DNA from: Diploscapter coronatus | Lineage: Eukaryota; Nematoda; Chromadorea; Rhabditida; Rhabditidae | Reading direction: 5' to 3' | DNA length: 64,000 bases | NCBI GenBank assembly: GCA_964036155.1 | Contig: OZ038423.1 | Span: 38,951,249-39,015,248 of the forward strand | Shown: one piece after another, positions 1 through 17,897 of the stretch | Numbering within the stretch: position 1 is the first letter of the stretch | How the letters are laid out: each line of letters opens with the position of its first letter | The notes under the pieces: model-generated | What the model saw: only the letters and a program-made list of their open reading frames with translations | Told to the model about the DNA's origin: nothing | Databases searched by the model: none | Made by a program: the position numbers and the translations under genes

Positions 1-362
1 TGCAAAAGGATAAGGAAGGATAGAGTAATTAAATTATGATTTTTCAAAGGGAAAGAACATAAATCTCAAAAAATCGACTTTCCTCAATAAATTCTCATTA
101 AAAATTAAAAAAAAAATAACTAGTGGACAGAGCATATTCTAGGTTCATGTTCAAAAATACTCTGCATTCCTTCTTGTCTTTAACTATAGTATTAGCTAGA
201 AACGCAGACATTCCAAACTATGTATAGTTTGTCGAAATTCATAAGCGACGCGCACGCTTGAACAGTCACTGGGCGATTCTCGACTTTCCCATAAACGGGA
301 AAAGCCAATCCTCATTGCGTGGTGGAACGCCGTGACGCATACCGATCACGTTTCACTCCATA

Positions 363-397
363 CTTAAGGATAGACGTCTAAAATCGGCTGGAATACA
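363..397 (+). repeat. AAGGATAG dispersed repeat, copy 1
   Basis: CTTAAGGATAG is followed by an A-rich spacer and then CGGCTGGAATA. The same arrangement recurs near 15332, 19607 and 38141, so this is a dispersed repeat rather than unique sequence. Class unknown. Confidence 0.6.
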
Positions 398-1112
398 AAA
401 GTCGAGAAACTTCTGATCCTTGTGTTGAAGCATGAATCTCGAAACCGGCCGGGATGATCGAGCGATTTGTGACGTAAAGGGATTTCGAGACGATTTTCAT
501 GAAGCAATTATATCTCGAAGCGAAAAAAGTAAACGTAACGAGTAATTTGTAATTGCGTCAAGCCTTGACTCAGCGAAGAAATTTAAAAAGTGAAAATTCT
601 TGAAAATATCGAGTTTTTAAATAAAATTTGATTTTTCCATTTAATGCTGACTAAAAAGTAACTATTCAAAACTAGTATATTGTGCATGAAGTTTGTAAGC
701 TTTCTAATTAAAAATGAAGCAGGAGCCAATTCTAAACTCATCTTAGGACGATTAGTATTGAGATCAGAAAATCAGACAGGTTAATTCAAGAGTGAATGTC
801 AGAATTATTCAAAGTGGTGCGGAACAGGGGTCCGTCGATTTGGCTGATTTTCACATATTTTGTTCAGCTTTTCATGCTGATTCTCATGGTGCAATTCGTT
901 TTTTCGAAAATGATCACTAATTACCGTACTTTCTGGAATAACTCACTTCAGAATGGACATTTTCGAGGGGTGTGTTAACATAAGTTGATCAATCTTCGAT
1001 ATGCTAACCAATTGTGTATTGTTTTTCTTGAATTTATTCGACCGCATTTAAAACAATTAAATTTTCTGGTAATGACATATTGTCGCAAGCAATAAAGAGT
1101 AAATGACAGAAT

Positions 1113-1196
1113 CAGGGATGTCTGAGGTTCGAAAAAAAAACAAATTGAACTGAACTTCCAGACAGTTCGAAGTTCAGTTCAGCTCGTACAATCCTG
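1113..1196. mobile_element. foldback element, CAGGGATGT family, copy 1
   Basis: It begins CAGGGATGT and ends ACAATCCTG, with an internal inverted pair (AACTGAACTTC against GAAGTTCAGTT). It shares its terminus with the elements at 14030-14098 and 3324-3403. No clear target duplication survives. Read as an old MITE. Confidence 0.6.
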
Positions 1197-1310
1197 ATTA
1201 AAAAGAATATTTATTTCAGTTGTAATTATCTCTCATTACTTCTGGATGTCTTCGAGAGTTATCTGTATCGTGTGCATCGAATTAGAATGTACGAAGTTAA
1301 ATAGGCACTT

Positions 1311-1316
1311 TTTATT
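1311..1316 (-). terminator. poly(A) signal of the kelch gene
   Basis: AATAAA on the minus strand lies 65-70 nt beyond the kelch stop codon, the only close canonical signal downstream of it. Confidence 0.5.
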
Positions 1317-1380
1317 CAAATCATATGGAAATTAAGAGAGCTTAAATGTATTAAAACTGAAGATTTCGGATATTAGTTCT

Positions 1381-2580
1381 TCAGACGTTACGCCATTCAT
1401 TCGTTTGTGGATCGTATTCCTTGATTGGCCTGCAAAAAATTATTATTAAAATTCTTAAGTCTAAGTTAGCAAATATTTCGTATAAAGATTAAAGATATGC
1501 AAAATCTCAGCTCACCTTCCGGGTAAATACAATTTCTCGTTAGCGGCAATGAGCGGATGATGCTCTATTGAATTACTCATATCAGCGATTCGAGAAATTC
1601 GACTGCCAACTGGAGCTGAGGGGTCGAAACACAGACAGGATTTTAATACACCATTAGGACTAAATATATAATGATACATTATTTATCATACAAAATTAAC
1701 TATTGAAATCCTCCAGTTATGTAAATTTTCCCATTTAGCGATGCAACTGCGAAATTATCTCGTCTTTCTGGAAGCTCTCCGATTTCAATCCATTCCCGCT
1801 CATCATGTGATAATCGATATATCTTTCTATTTTCACGACTACCAATAACTGAATATCCATAATTACAATAATGAATATGCTATAATGTGACCGTATAGAA
1901 CTTCATCGGATGTTATTGCTTGAGCGCCAAAAGTTGGAAGAGGAAGGGCAGGTCCTGTTTGCCATTTCCCATCTATTAAAACCTGAATAAATTATTTCAC
2001 GGACTTTCATTCGATCTTCTTACATCAACTCGATTCGTATCTTTCCATGTTTTAGGATCCTTTCCATCTTTTCCACCCAATCGATACAATTTGCCTTTGT
2101 AATAAGCCATAGATGCACCAAAATGCCATTCAGGAGGATCTGGGCCTGTAAAATTCTTTGAATTGATCATTCATGAAGTTGTTGAGCAAACCTTGTGAAA
2201 TTTGTCGAGTATTCAAGTCAAATATTTCAAATGATGGTTTATTTATGCTGCCCATTGCAAAAATCTGAAGCTTAAGAAGTTAGCCAAAATAACGGACATA
2301 AAAATTTACTTTATTTTGTGTAGTTGCTACTTGAAAGGGAGCATAAAGTTGATTAAACTTTGCAATCAACTCGATAGAATAATTCTGCGAATCAAACAGA
2401 CCAATTCTTCCTCCAGACTTATCACCATAAACTAAATGACTAATAATGCCTTTTCATTGTATTTTTAATAAATAGTCACTTACGATAGAATAGAATTTTA
2501 TTTCCATTATTTTGTGGAGTGAGCTCGGGCTTCGTAGTGGCGCCAGCGATCAGAAGACTGGTCACCAAGATGAAGAACAT
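1381..2580 (-). CDS. secreted kelch-repeat protein
   Basis: Eight exons (2580-2484, 2431-2310, 2264-2192, 2145-2024, 1982-1892, 1848-1701, 1659-1516, 1429-1381) join in frame to 281 residues. The first ~16 residues (MFFILVTSLLIAGA) form a signal peptide. The rest is a run of kelch-type blades: YGDKSGG, a LYRLGGK block, ALPTFGAQAI with LYVIGS, then IYITGG and LYLPGR with the usual W and Y positions. A beta-propeller outside the cell is therefore likely; the ligand is unknown. Introns are only 41-86 bp and codons are markedly AT-rich (CGA, TTA, ATA, AAT), unlike the GC-rich codons of the other genes here, which suggests low expression. An AG acceptor sits immediately before GATG at the start, consistent with trans-splicing. 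One donor (GTCACA after 1892) is atypical but required for frame. The family is clear; the gene identity is not. Confidence 0.82.
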
Positions 2581-5025
2581 CCTAAGAAAATTCAAATCAT
2601 ATTTAAATATGTTAAAGATAAATAAATAGCACTATTTGTATAGTGAAAGAAAGACTTGACACGGATTTTAGCAATATTATATTTGCAGATTTATGCAAAC
2701 TCGTGTCAAGCCCTTTTCGCTTCTATACCACGATTACAAAAAATGGTCTCTAAAATACCCCATGAAAAATAATGCTGTAATGAGCCTAAAGGCGAGAATT
2801 TATACTGCCCAGGTTTCTTTTTCTCATTTGTTGATAGGAAAAGTGCCTTCTCTCTGTTAGATTGTTTCAATGAACTTGATAAAACGAAGATATTGAGCTC
2901 TTGATATAAATCAAAGTGAGAAAATGCAGCCATTTGAAAGCCGATACCCGGCTGTTTTGATAGAAAAATGAGTTATTGAGAGACTTTAATTAATTAAACA
3001 CAATTGGTGACTTTATACTCATGACTAATATCCGATATTAGCGATCTAAGTTTTTCTGTTCCAACGTTCATCCATCCACGGCGATAAGCTTTTGTTTCTA
3101 AATGGTATACCAGAAAAAAGTATTCGATGAAATGTAAAAAGTAGAGAAAACGAAAAGAATAAAGCGTATCTTGACTTATACAAGTTTCAGATATTGCATC
3201 GTTCGATAGAAAGCTTCTATCCGCCTTCATACTTCTCTTCCACGTTTGGCTTCATCTCAGCACTCTTTGAAACGGTATTTTCAATTTTGAAGAATGCTAT
3301 TTTTCGCTTTTTAAAATCATAACCAGAGATGTACGAACCCGGGCGTTAATCAATGCCCTGGTCCGGTCCGGGTCCCAATTCTTACGGACCGCGTACATCT
3401 CTGCTCTTAAATCGTAGGAAGGGCCGTGGAAAATTATGGTTTATTGAAGATTATTTTAAACTTAGCGCCAATCTCACCAAAACACGAAACTTTCTGCTTC
3501 TTCCAGAAAATCGAAATTTGCGCCGATCTGAAACAAATAAACAAATTTTGAGATTAGGTGGTGCAAGTGGAAAACATTTCGTGAGGCATTAGGCATTGAG
3601 TTGCAAACTCAAAATTCAAATTTTTAGGTAATTCTTACATTTTAGCTACCTTTATTCACCAATAATACATGACATATCGATAAAATTCCAGGTCGGAGGA
3701 TTTGAAATTTTTAAACTTAAAAAATCCAGGCCCACGACCTCAGAAAAATAAATCCTATGATATTGCAGTTCGTAGGTATCTCACAGTTGATGATTTGTAA
3801 ATGAAATCCGAAAGAAACTTGGGTAAAAAATAAAATAAACTTTTCAAAAAAAATCTGCTTCTAACATAATTTAATTTTCGATCTGGAGAAGCAAGAAATA
3901 TTACAGCTAGGCCCACTTTTAAAATACTCCAGTATCTCTGCTATTCTAAGCATGAAAGAGTTCGGGACGTAGGGTAAAATTTGGAATTATATCCGACTGT
4001 TTCTAGTCCTATCCTTCGAACAAAGGTAATATCTTTAATTTTTTTACTCTACATCACTACCCTAGCACCATATGAAGAATAGTAAGGACGCAGAGTATTT
4101 TATTCGGACTCTACGCTATGTTTACGTTGTTCTGTATGAAAAACTCTCAACACCTGAGGGCTATGCGGGAATTTAGAAAGAACCGAGAAGAGTTTGAAGA
4201 AATTATTGAAATGCCTCGAAAAAGTGATAAAATGATAACTATACAAAGAAAATCTTATTATATCTCCATCTCAAATTTAAGAGAAATGAGCGGAGCCTAT
4301 GATAGGGAAAATCGATAAATAAGTAAATGATGATAAAATTTTGCCACTGGACGAGTTTTTGATACGGTAAATGCCTAGAGAATAGATTTCTACTGGTGTT
4401 AATTTTCGCTTTTATCAGGTTACGGTAGAATTTTCGGTACGCACCCTAGCCCGATAAAATTCATTAATGTCTCATAAAGCTATGAAAATCAGGGAGTTTA
4501 GAAATTAATTTACAAAAATACCGAAATGATCAAGGGGAAATAGTCCACCGTAGAAAAGGAAACCTAAGAAATAGACGGATTTTAAAATTTTCAGAGAAAA
4601 TAAATAAGTTAATTTTTGTCGGTAGGTCGGTGTGAAAGGCCACTTTAACACGTGAGGGAAATCAGGGAAATCGACATTTTTTGATTGGGAAAATGATAAA
4701 TTTGTAAAAATTTCAATTTTCCATTGAAACAAGAAAGCTTCAAAAATAAATATAAGAAAAGTGGAATGTTTTCTTTAAAAACTGAGATTTCTTCGAAAAT
4801 GATAATTATAATTTGGCAGGAATAACTTATAACTGTAACTTAGGCATAAATAAATTACAAAAATCAATAAATTAGAAATAATTACATACAAAATGATGAA
4901 AATTTTTGGGAAGTTTTGAAAAATCGAATAAGCTAAGTAAACATTTTTCCGGGTAAATTTCGATTTTTCGTGGATCAAATTACCGAATTTGGTAGTTTAT
5001 CAATTGTTCAAACTTCAAGCGACTT
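2581..5025. other. intergenic, no gene recognised
   Basis: Open frames of 60-80 codons occur on both strands but none has codon bias, splice context or a recognisable motif. A foldback element sits at 3324-3403. The 4118-4318 frame on the plus strand is the longest polar peptide; I see no support for it. Confidence 0.6.
3324..3403. mobile_element. foldback element, CAGGGATGT-like, copy 2
   Basis: CAGAGATGTACG at the left end is mirrored by CGTACATCTCTG at the right. The GC-rich interior (CCCGGGCG, GGTCCGGTCCGGG) contrasts with the AT-rich flanks. The 8-bp flanks match at about five positions, so any target duplication is eroded. Confidence 0.6.
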
Positions 5026-10976
<5,951 letters not shown>

Positions 10977-13900
10977 ATCTGGATTTTCATTTTCAAAAGT
11001 TTAGAAAGAAAAAAAACTGGCCGCTTTATTTTATCTTTGAAAACGTGTCAAAATTTGTTAAAAAATATTTTAAAATCCGGATTTCATATATCCATACTTG
11101 GTGATTATTCCAGCCGGTTTTGATTTTAGAATCTAGGGCAGGTCGGGTCGAGCCGAGGTTCGGGTCAAAATCTTGTGGGATTCTCGGGGCCGGGGCCGAG
11201 AGACGATGGCGTCAGTGGCTTTTTTGCTCGATTTAGTCGAATATAGGAAATATCGCTGGTAAATTAGAGGGGCTAGAGAAAAACTAGGAAAATAGTGTGG
11301 CGATTCGGAGTGTCGGGAGAAATCAGACAGAGCTCTCGGAGAGTTGCACAGGTATGCGTTGGGTCAGTAGGTCAGAAATGGTTCTGGCGAATATTCAGAG
11401 ATACGGGGTGGAGCTCTGGATGAGGGAAATATAACTGTTTTGAAAGATAGAACAAGAAAAATACATGGGAGAATATCACTGTAAAACTAGATAGTCATAG
11501 AGAAAAAGGCATAGAAAATAGTGGGCAAAAAATAAGCACCACTGTTAGCGCTTATTACGGTGAGCTCGTAAATTTCGATAGATCATAGCATTTCGAGAGA
11601 GCAAAAGAGAAAAATGCGCGGGAAAACGGTATTCCTCCTCTCTTCCTAGGTATTTTCTTCTCTCCTCTCCTGCTCAAGACGCCATATTCCACTATCTCGT
11701 CTTGCTCGAGGCATTATTTGTCGGCCCCGCCCCTTTTAGGATTCTTTGGTATTTTGCTCTTGGGTAATTTGTACCACTAGTAAACAACCACTGGAGATGG
11801 GATTTGAAATTTGTTGTAGGTGCAAAATAGCACCTGCAAATGTTGTCGATTTTTGCGATCTTTCTTGTAACCGTTTTCATATTTGAATTTTAAGTATGTT
11901 TCAATTGTATAATAAGGGTGCGATTTGCCGTCTAAATTACAACCGACAGTGTTGTGGTCCTTGAAGTCATTATTTAAAAAATTATCTGATAAATTTCATC
12001 ACGATTTTGTTTAATTCAATAAGGTTTGATCGGCACAATAAAATTCATTCTGCAAAATTTACCTTTTTGTCCTGTAAAACTTTGAAGCCTGTTTCAAACT
12101 TCTGATTTTCTAGTTTGAATCCTCAAAATAAAATCCCTTAACCTGCTGTTAGCAAGGATTTTGATTATTTATGGTCAGCTCTCATCTTTAATCCCTTTTT
12201 AGGGTTTCCGATATCCCCCTTCGGTTTAAAGTTTACGATTTTCGAGCTAAAGTTAGAGACAAAGATTTCAAAGAGATTCTAGAGAATCAGAGGGATTTCG
12301 TCGAACTCTTGTGGATTTGCTTATTTGAAAAAGAGTTAAAGAAACAGAAATAGCATAGAAAAATAAGAGGAAAAAGACACAGAAAATTATAAATAGTATG
12401 GAATTTTTAGAGAGCCAAAAGAATCCGAAAGGAACAAACAATGCTATTTCCTCGTTAAGCGTTCGTTGGCGTAACGCTATGGCCTTCAACTTTTCTCTCC
12501 CCGCAAAACCATAAAATAGCACGTAAAATTTAGAGATCAAAAGACACAGAAATCCGAAATTTCCGTATTTCAAGACGGAGAAATAGCATTGGATTTACGA
12601 GGTTTAGAGAAAAAAAAGAGCAGAAATAGTGCGGGATTTTTAGAGATTCGAAGAAATCTTCAACTTTTCTATTTTCTTCAATTCAGTATTTACAAGGATC
12701 GAACTGAATGAATTAGACGAAGACTCTTTCTGAGAAAGTTAGAGAGTACGAAAAATTTAGAGAGAAAAGAACTAAAAACGAGAGACTATAGATGACGAGA
12801 GATAAAAAGAGCGCAGAACATATCCCACTCAAATATATCCAGGAAAGAAGAACTAATGCGCACACCGAGTTTGCGGGAAGCGAACCAATAATGCTAGTCC
12901 TACCGTAACCTTGAAAACAAATTTGTGAGAACTTAATCTCGCAGAATTAAAAAATATATATTTTATGGAAATGTTTTTCGACATATTTTTCAGTGCACTA
13001 ATAATAAAAGTGAGGAGAAATTTTAGTATATTTTTGTGAAATACATTCAATCATTTTTATTTTCGTATAAGTTTCAAATGTCTCCAAATTCTATTAGCAT
13101 TTCTGATAATTTCAATATCTTTCAGTCCCTTTTCAAAAATACTCCTTTCATAAAATTGTCACAGAAAAGTTTCGTGTAAAAAATCGTGAAAGGACTATCG
13201 CTACTCTTCTCCTTTCCTGTCTTTGCGACTCTTCGCGTCGATTCTTCTTCAAAATGGTCAGTACGACATGGCACAAGCAATCGCTCAAGCGCAAAGCCAG
13301 TTACCCCCTCCCCCAGACGATTTTGTGATTCTTCCAAAATCGATATTTCGAAATATTCTGTTCATTTTTAAATTGATAACATTTTCAAACGATTCCACAA
13401 GAATAAAAATATATTAAAAAGTGTATCAGTTTTCAAAAATATCTCGAATTTTGGGGACATAAAATTTACGAAAATTCACTTTAATATGCCCCCACTTTTA
13501 GACCTCGTACACGATTATTATTTCAAAATTAGAAGATTTCGAAAGCTACCCTTTTTTAATTTTAGACTTCTTTCCAAATCACCGAAAATCTATTGTTCTG
13601 ATCGAATAATGCCCAGTATAATTTATTTCTATCTCCGATTCTTTTTCCCTCTCTAATATGCTCTATCTCTAATGCTTATCCGATTATAACTGACCACTTG
13701 GTGCGCTTTTCCGCAAACCAGATTTCCATTCAAAACACCTCATTTCACGAGCAATTTGAGCATTCGGAAAAAAGTTGTCAGTCAGGTTATTCGTAAAAAA
13801 TGCCTGACCAAATATATGTACCTTGGAGAAGAATACAAATTTTAGGAATTGTAACGACTTTTAGAGAAGTTAAAGTAATGAACTAAGATCAAAAACCCGA

Positions 13901-14029
13901 TTCAACCAAAATCTTAAACCTGGCATAAAAATTCCTACGAAACAAACATGATATATTTTAACCGGTTTTTGAAAATCAGAAATATTTTTAAGTCTCTTGT
14001 TAAATATTATACTGTATTCATATCATAAT

Positions 14030-14098
14030 CAGGGATGTTTGCAATGCGGTGCGAACTGCGGTGCGGTGCGCCACTTTACTGCACCGCCAACATCCCTG
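14030..14098. mobile_element. 69-bp MITE with perfect 8-bp target duplication
   Basis: Starts CAGGGATGTT and ends AACATCCCTG, with ATCATAAT directly repeated on both sides (14022-14029 and 14099-14106). CAG...CTG ends plus an 8-bp duplication are the hAT signature. The interior is a GCGGTGCG-rich imperfect palindrome. The intact duplication suggests a fairly recent insertion. Confidence 0.85.
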
Positions 14099-15331
14099 AT
14101 CATAATCAACATCCAAATTAATATCTTAATTTCATAATTCGCCGAAACACGTAACAAATTTCGCATTTCTATTTTGAAAGGTCACTTGCGAATGGTTCTT
14201 CGAATTGTTGCGCTAGGTTTAAATCTTTCGAAGAAAAGGAATGAAACCTAAAGCGCCTTATCCTTAGAATCGCTAAAATCGTCGTGAATAGATATGGTCC
14301 TTCCCTCTATAGGTACAAGGTTACACACTTGTACACTAGAGGACTAAAGATACAGTCTGGGAAAAGAACAGAAATAGTATAGAAAAACCACAGGAAAACT
14401 ATGAAGTTAAAGAAATAGTATGGAAGAAGATATAGAAATTTGAGAAATAGTGAAGAAAAAGAAGAAAAAAAACTAAAGAGCGATAAAAGTTTCGAATTAC
14501 TCTCTACGCGCGCGGTATCATAAAGCCGTAAAATCCCAGACTATCGTAGATATAGTGAGATTTTAGAGAGAATAAAAGAACAGAGTGGTTAATTACCAAC
14601 TATTTACGGGAGCTCTCTCAAGCCGCTAGGAAATAGTGGTTTATAGGTAAAATGAGAGGTAAGAAAGAAGTTTCAAGTTAGATTATGTCTCAAAAATTTA
14701 ATATAAAAAACGAAGCTTTGAGTTTACGTAATGCGTGTAACAGAAATAAAAATAATAAAGGCTAGATATGCTTCCAAAATTGAATAAGCTAACACCAAAC
14801 TCTCCTCATCTGTTGGAGCGTTGATAGGGCGTATCATTAAAAATGAGTTGCTTTTTAAATTTGCTCACTTTCCGATCTTCTAAAATCCAATGTTAATTAA
14901 ACCGTTCTTTTTCCAAATTTATTTGTTCTCCAATTTTTTTCATCTTGCAAAAAATGCCCTTCGTACATGACAAATTTCACAAACTCGCATCTTCTAAAAA
15001 GAATTGAAAATACTATTGAAAAAGAAGTATTTCTAGAGAGTAAGGAAATCGAGAAATAGTGTGGTAAAATAGGGGAGAAAAGTGTTAGAAAAGAAGAGAC
15101 AGCGTTGAAATTTGAGAGAGCGCAGAGTTTCTTTCTTTCCTTCTTTTACATTTCTTTCTTCATTTTGAAGACGATGCGAGCGCGGACGCCAGCCTGTACC
15201 ACGACGCCAAGGATTCTGCGCTTTTATCCTCTCAAATCTCTCATCCAATACTTAAGGATAGCTTTAGAAAAAACGTGAGATATCCGAAATTAAACTTTTC
15301 CAAGTACAGTTAGAAAACTCTTCTTCCCATG

Positions 15332-15367
15332 TTTAAGGATAGTAATTTTAAACCGGCTAGGATATAT
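15332..15367 (+). repeat. AAGGATAG dispersed repeat, copy 2
   Basis: TTTAAGGATAG, an A/T spacer, then CCGGCTAGGATATA. A weaker copy (CTTAAGGATAGC) lies just before it at about 15252. Confidence 0.6.
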
Positions 15368-16632
15368 CAAATCCAAATTCGGATGAAGATTTCGGAAATC
15401 TCTGGTTCTATCCTAAAGAATGAATTACGCAAAATGACTGGGATAAGTAATAATCTGTCATTCAAGAATAACCCCGCAATTTAGCGAAATCCAAGGAAAT
15501 CGTTTCCGAAAGGATAAGAAATCCGTAAAAGGTAAAATCCCAGTTTACGATAGGAAAATAGAATTAGTTTTTGATGCTGAGAAAAAACCTATTGTTCAAG
15601 TGTTTATTTTTTGAGATTTAGAAGATCTTCAAGCTTATTTGAAAAAAATCACTAAATTATTAGTGAGCTTTAAAATTTGAAGGATTTTATTCAGAAAGTC
15701 ATTATATTACCCACCAAGCAAGAGACCGATATTGTCAGAGAAATGATTCCTTTATGATGAGCCTGATTTTAAAACGTACATGAAAATGCTCTAGTTTTCG
15801 TGATTTCTGATAGTTTCCAAAAATCGATCATCTTTGCTAATTTTTTCTTGTTCAAAATTTACGTTGCGCGTTTTTTCTCCTCTCGCGAATTGCCTTGCAA
15901 TCTCTCTTTCTGTGTCCTTAAGTAACATTGAACATTGTCGGTTATCTCCAAAATACAGATAGAGAAATCAAATCAGAGAAATAATATGGGAAAACAAGAA
16001 AAAAAGAAAAATAAATTTAGAAAATAGTACGAAGCATTTAGAGAAAAAGAAGAAGAGAGCGATACTCTTCGATTTCTTCTCTGAGCTCTCTTCATTTCAA
16101 AAACTATTTCTTTCAAGGATATACAGAATTAGATATCGATGCCTGCGACTACTCGATGAGTAGAGATAAGGCAAAACGAGAAGAACGTAAAGAACTCGCA
16201 AAATAGCAAGACATTTTTAGAAGGAAAAGGGCGAAAAACTCAAAAAATGGAAAGGTGAAATAAGTTCGGGAATTCAAAAGTGCAAAAAATTTTAAACCGA
16301 TAAGTTTTAAGTCAGTTCAAATATCAGTAGGTTCACAAAGAAGTAATTTCAAAGATCCTTATTCTGTAAAATTAAAAATACCGATTTTACGAATTTTTTA
16401 AGAAGCAATACCAATTGGGATATCGAATATTGAGTGTACGAAAGAAGATATGGAAACTTTGAAGCATACAAGAAGAATAAAGTCCATTTTCAATTCTAAA
16501 AACGAAATTCCTTTTAATTTTCCTTGCGCTGTCAAATCAATATCGATATATTTTTTATCGAATCGCGCGAGACACGAGATTTTGAAGCGTATATATTTAA
16601 ACATTAAAATAGCTACCCACAAAAGTTCCGTC

Positions 16633-16698
16633 GTCCACCGTCCTATCTAGCGGAATATGGGTAAAATGTTCCATTTTACAGATAGGACTATAGTGGAC
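16633..16698. mobile_element. 66-bp foldback element
   Basis: GTCCACCGTCCTATCT at the left pairs with AGATAGGACTATAGTGGAC at the right, so the whole stretch can fold into one hairpin. No target duplication was seen, and the class is unknown. Confidence 0.55.
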
Positions 16699-17897
16699 CG
16701 GCGTTATGAGGTTAGGCGGTCAGTTGCAGGGTTGTAGAAGGCAGCGGCCAGGGGGCTGGGGTGAAAATGCGAAAATCAGGGCAGCCACAAAATGGGGACA
16801 GGGGACTAGAAAGGCATCAGGAGAAAGTGCCAATTTTTCGAATTTTTAAGATAGGGGGAATTTTGGTTCAGACTGAAGATGAATTAGCGAAAATCGACTT
16901 TAGAGAGTTCTGACAGTGGAATAGCGTTTTGGAAAAAGCAACGAGAAAAGTTTAGATTTATCAGGTAGGATAGTGAGACATTTAAAATATTGAACTTCAA
17001 ACTTTCGAGACGAGATATTTGCATATTAATCCGGCGGTGACATGGAAGAATTGCTGAGAAAAGAATATTTAATTAATTGAAGAGTAACTTGAAACGCATC
17101 TCTTAGATCAATAAAATTTCCTAAAATGAAGGATTCGTTCTCAAGAAGAGTCCCGCAAATAGGGGATGTTCTGAATGATGAAAATTGAAATTGGCGCCAA
17201 AACGCTAGACAGAATGGCAAAATGAAGAGGGGAAAGGAGTCAGAAAATGCGCGAGAAAGTAGCTGACAGTCCTTTTGGCAGTAAGGAAGAAAAAAGCAAT
17301 CAAAGGAACCCCTGCCATTGGTCCATTGAGAAGATGCTTGCAAATAGAAAAGCATACGGTAATAGAGAAGGAGAGGGAAGAAAGGAAAAGAAAGGCATTG
17401 GTAATAGGTTTTAGACAATTTCGAGGATTGAAAGAAGGGAATTCAAAATGATAACAGAATAAAATGTAGAAAAAAAATCCAAGAGGTTAATAAATTTGGT
17501 AAGCATGTTTTCGATATTCTCTAGGGAAATTTAGTGATTATCATCTGATTATAGGTTTGAGATAAGGCGGTGAATTAAAAAAAAAAAACGATATTTTCTA
17601 GGTTCTCTAGTTCAAGATTTTTCATTTGGTAGGATGTTTCAGGAGAAACCGATGAAACGAGTAAGAAGTAAAAGAGGTTTCAAGTCCAACGTTATCTCGC
17701 ACTTAGGTAAGTTGGTTTTTGAAAAAAAATAGGAAAACCCTCACGAGCAAACTCGCCTCACATTTAAAAAGTGATTTTCGAAAGCTCAATATGAAAAGGG
17801 TAAAGAACCAAAGAGTCTCAAGCCAAATAAATGTTATCTCTCAATTAAGTATAATTTGTGTTGCGAAAAATCAAAAAATCCCCGAAAGTAAACTCAC

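Larger units (their letters stand above)
1..1380. other. non-coding flank with repeats
   Basis: No supportable gene. The stretch holds a dispersed AAGGATAG-type repeat near 363-397 and a foldback element at 1113-1196. A 60-codon open frame at 796-978 (plus) encodes a hydrophobic peptide, but it has no splice context or recognised homologue and I do not call it. The 3' untranslated region and poly(A) signal of the kelch gene occupy the last ~80 bases. Confidence 0.6.
10979..17897. other. long repeat-filled 5' intron or promoter region of nhr-23
   Basis: Nearly 7 kb without a supportable exon on the minus strand. It is dominated by a degraded dispersed motif (GAAATAGTATGG with TTTAGAGAG and GAGAGCGC tracts) near 12342, 12391, 12621, 14369, 14411 and 15051. 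It also holds foldback elements at 14030-14098 and 16633-16698 and AAGGATAG repeats near 15252 and 15332. Two short GC-richer islands (13200-13330 and 15161-15226) look protein-like on the plus strand but lack good splice sites. Alternative nhr-23 promoters may lie here; I cannot place one. Confidence 0.55.

Noticed and set aside
796..978. 60-codon hydrophobic open frame on the plus strand
   Set aside because: No splice signals, no codon bias, no recognised family; open frames of this size are common by chance here.
4118..4318. 66-codon charged open frame on the plus strand
   Set aside because: AT-driven codon use, no conserved motif, not linked to other exons.
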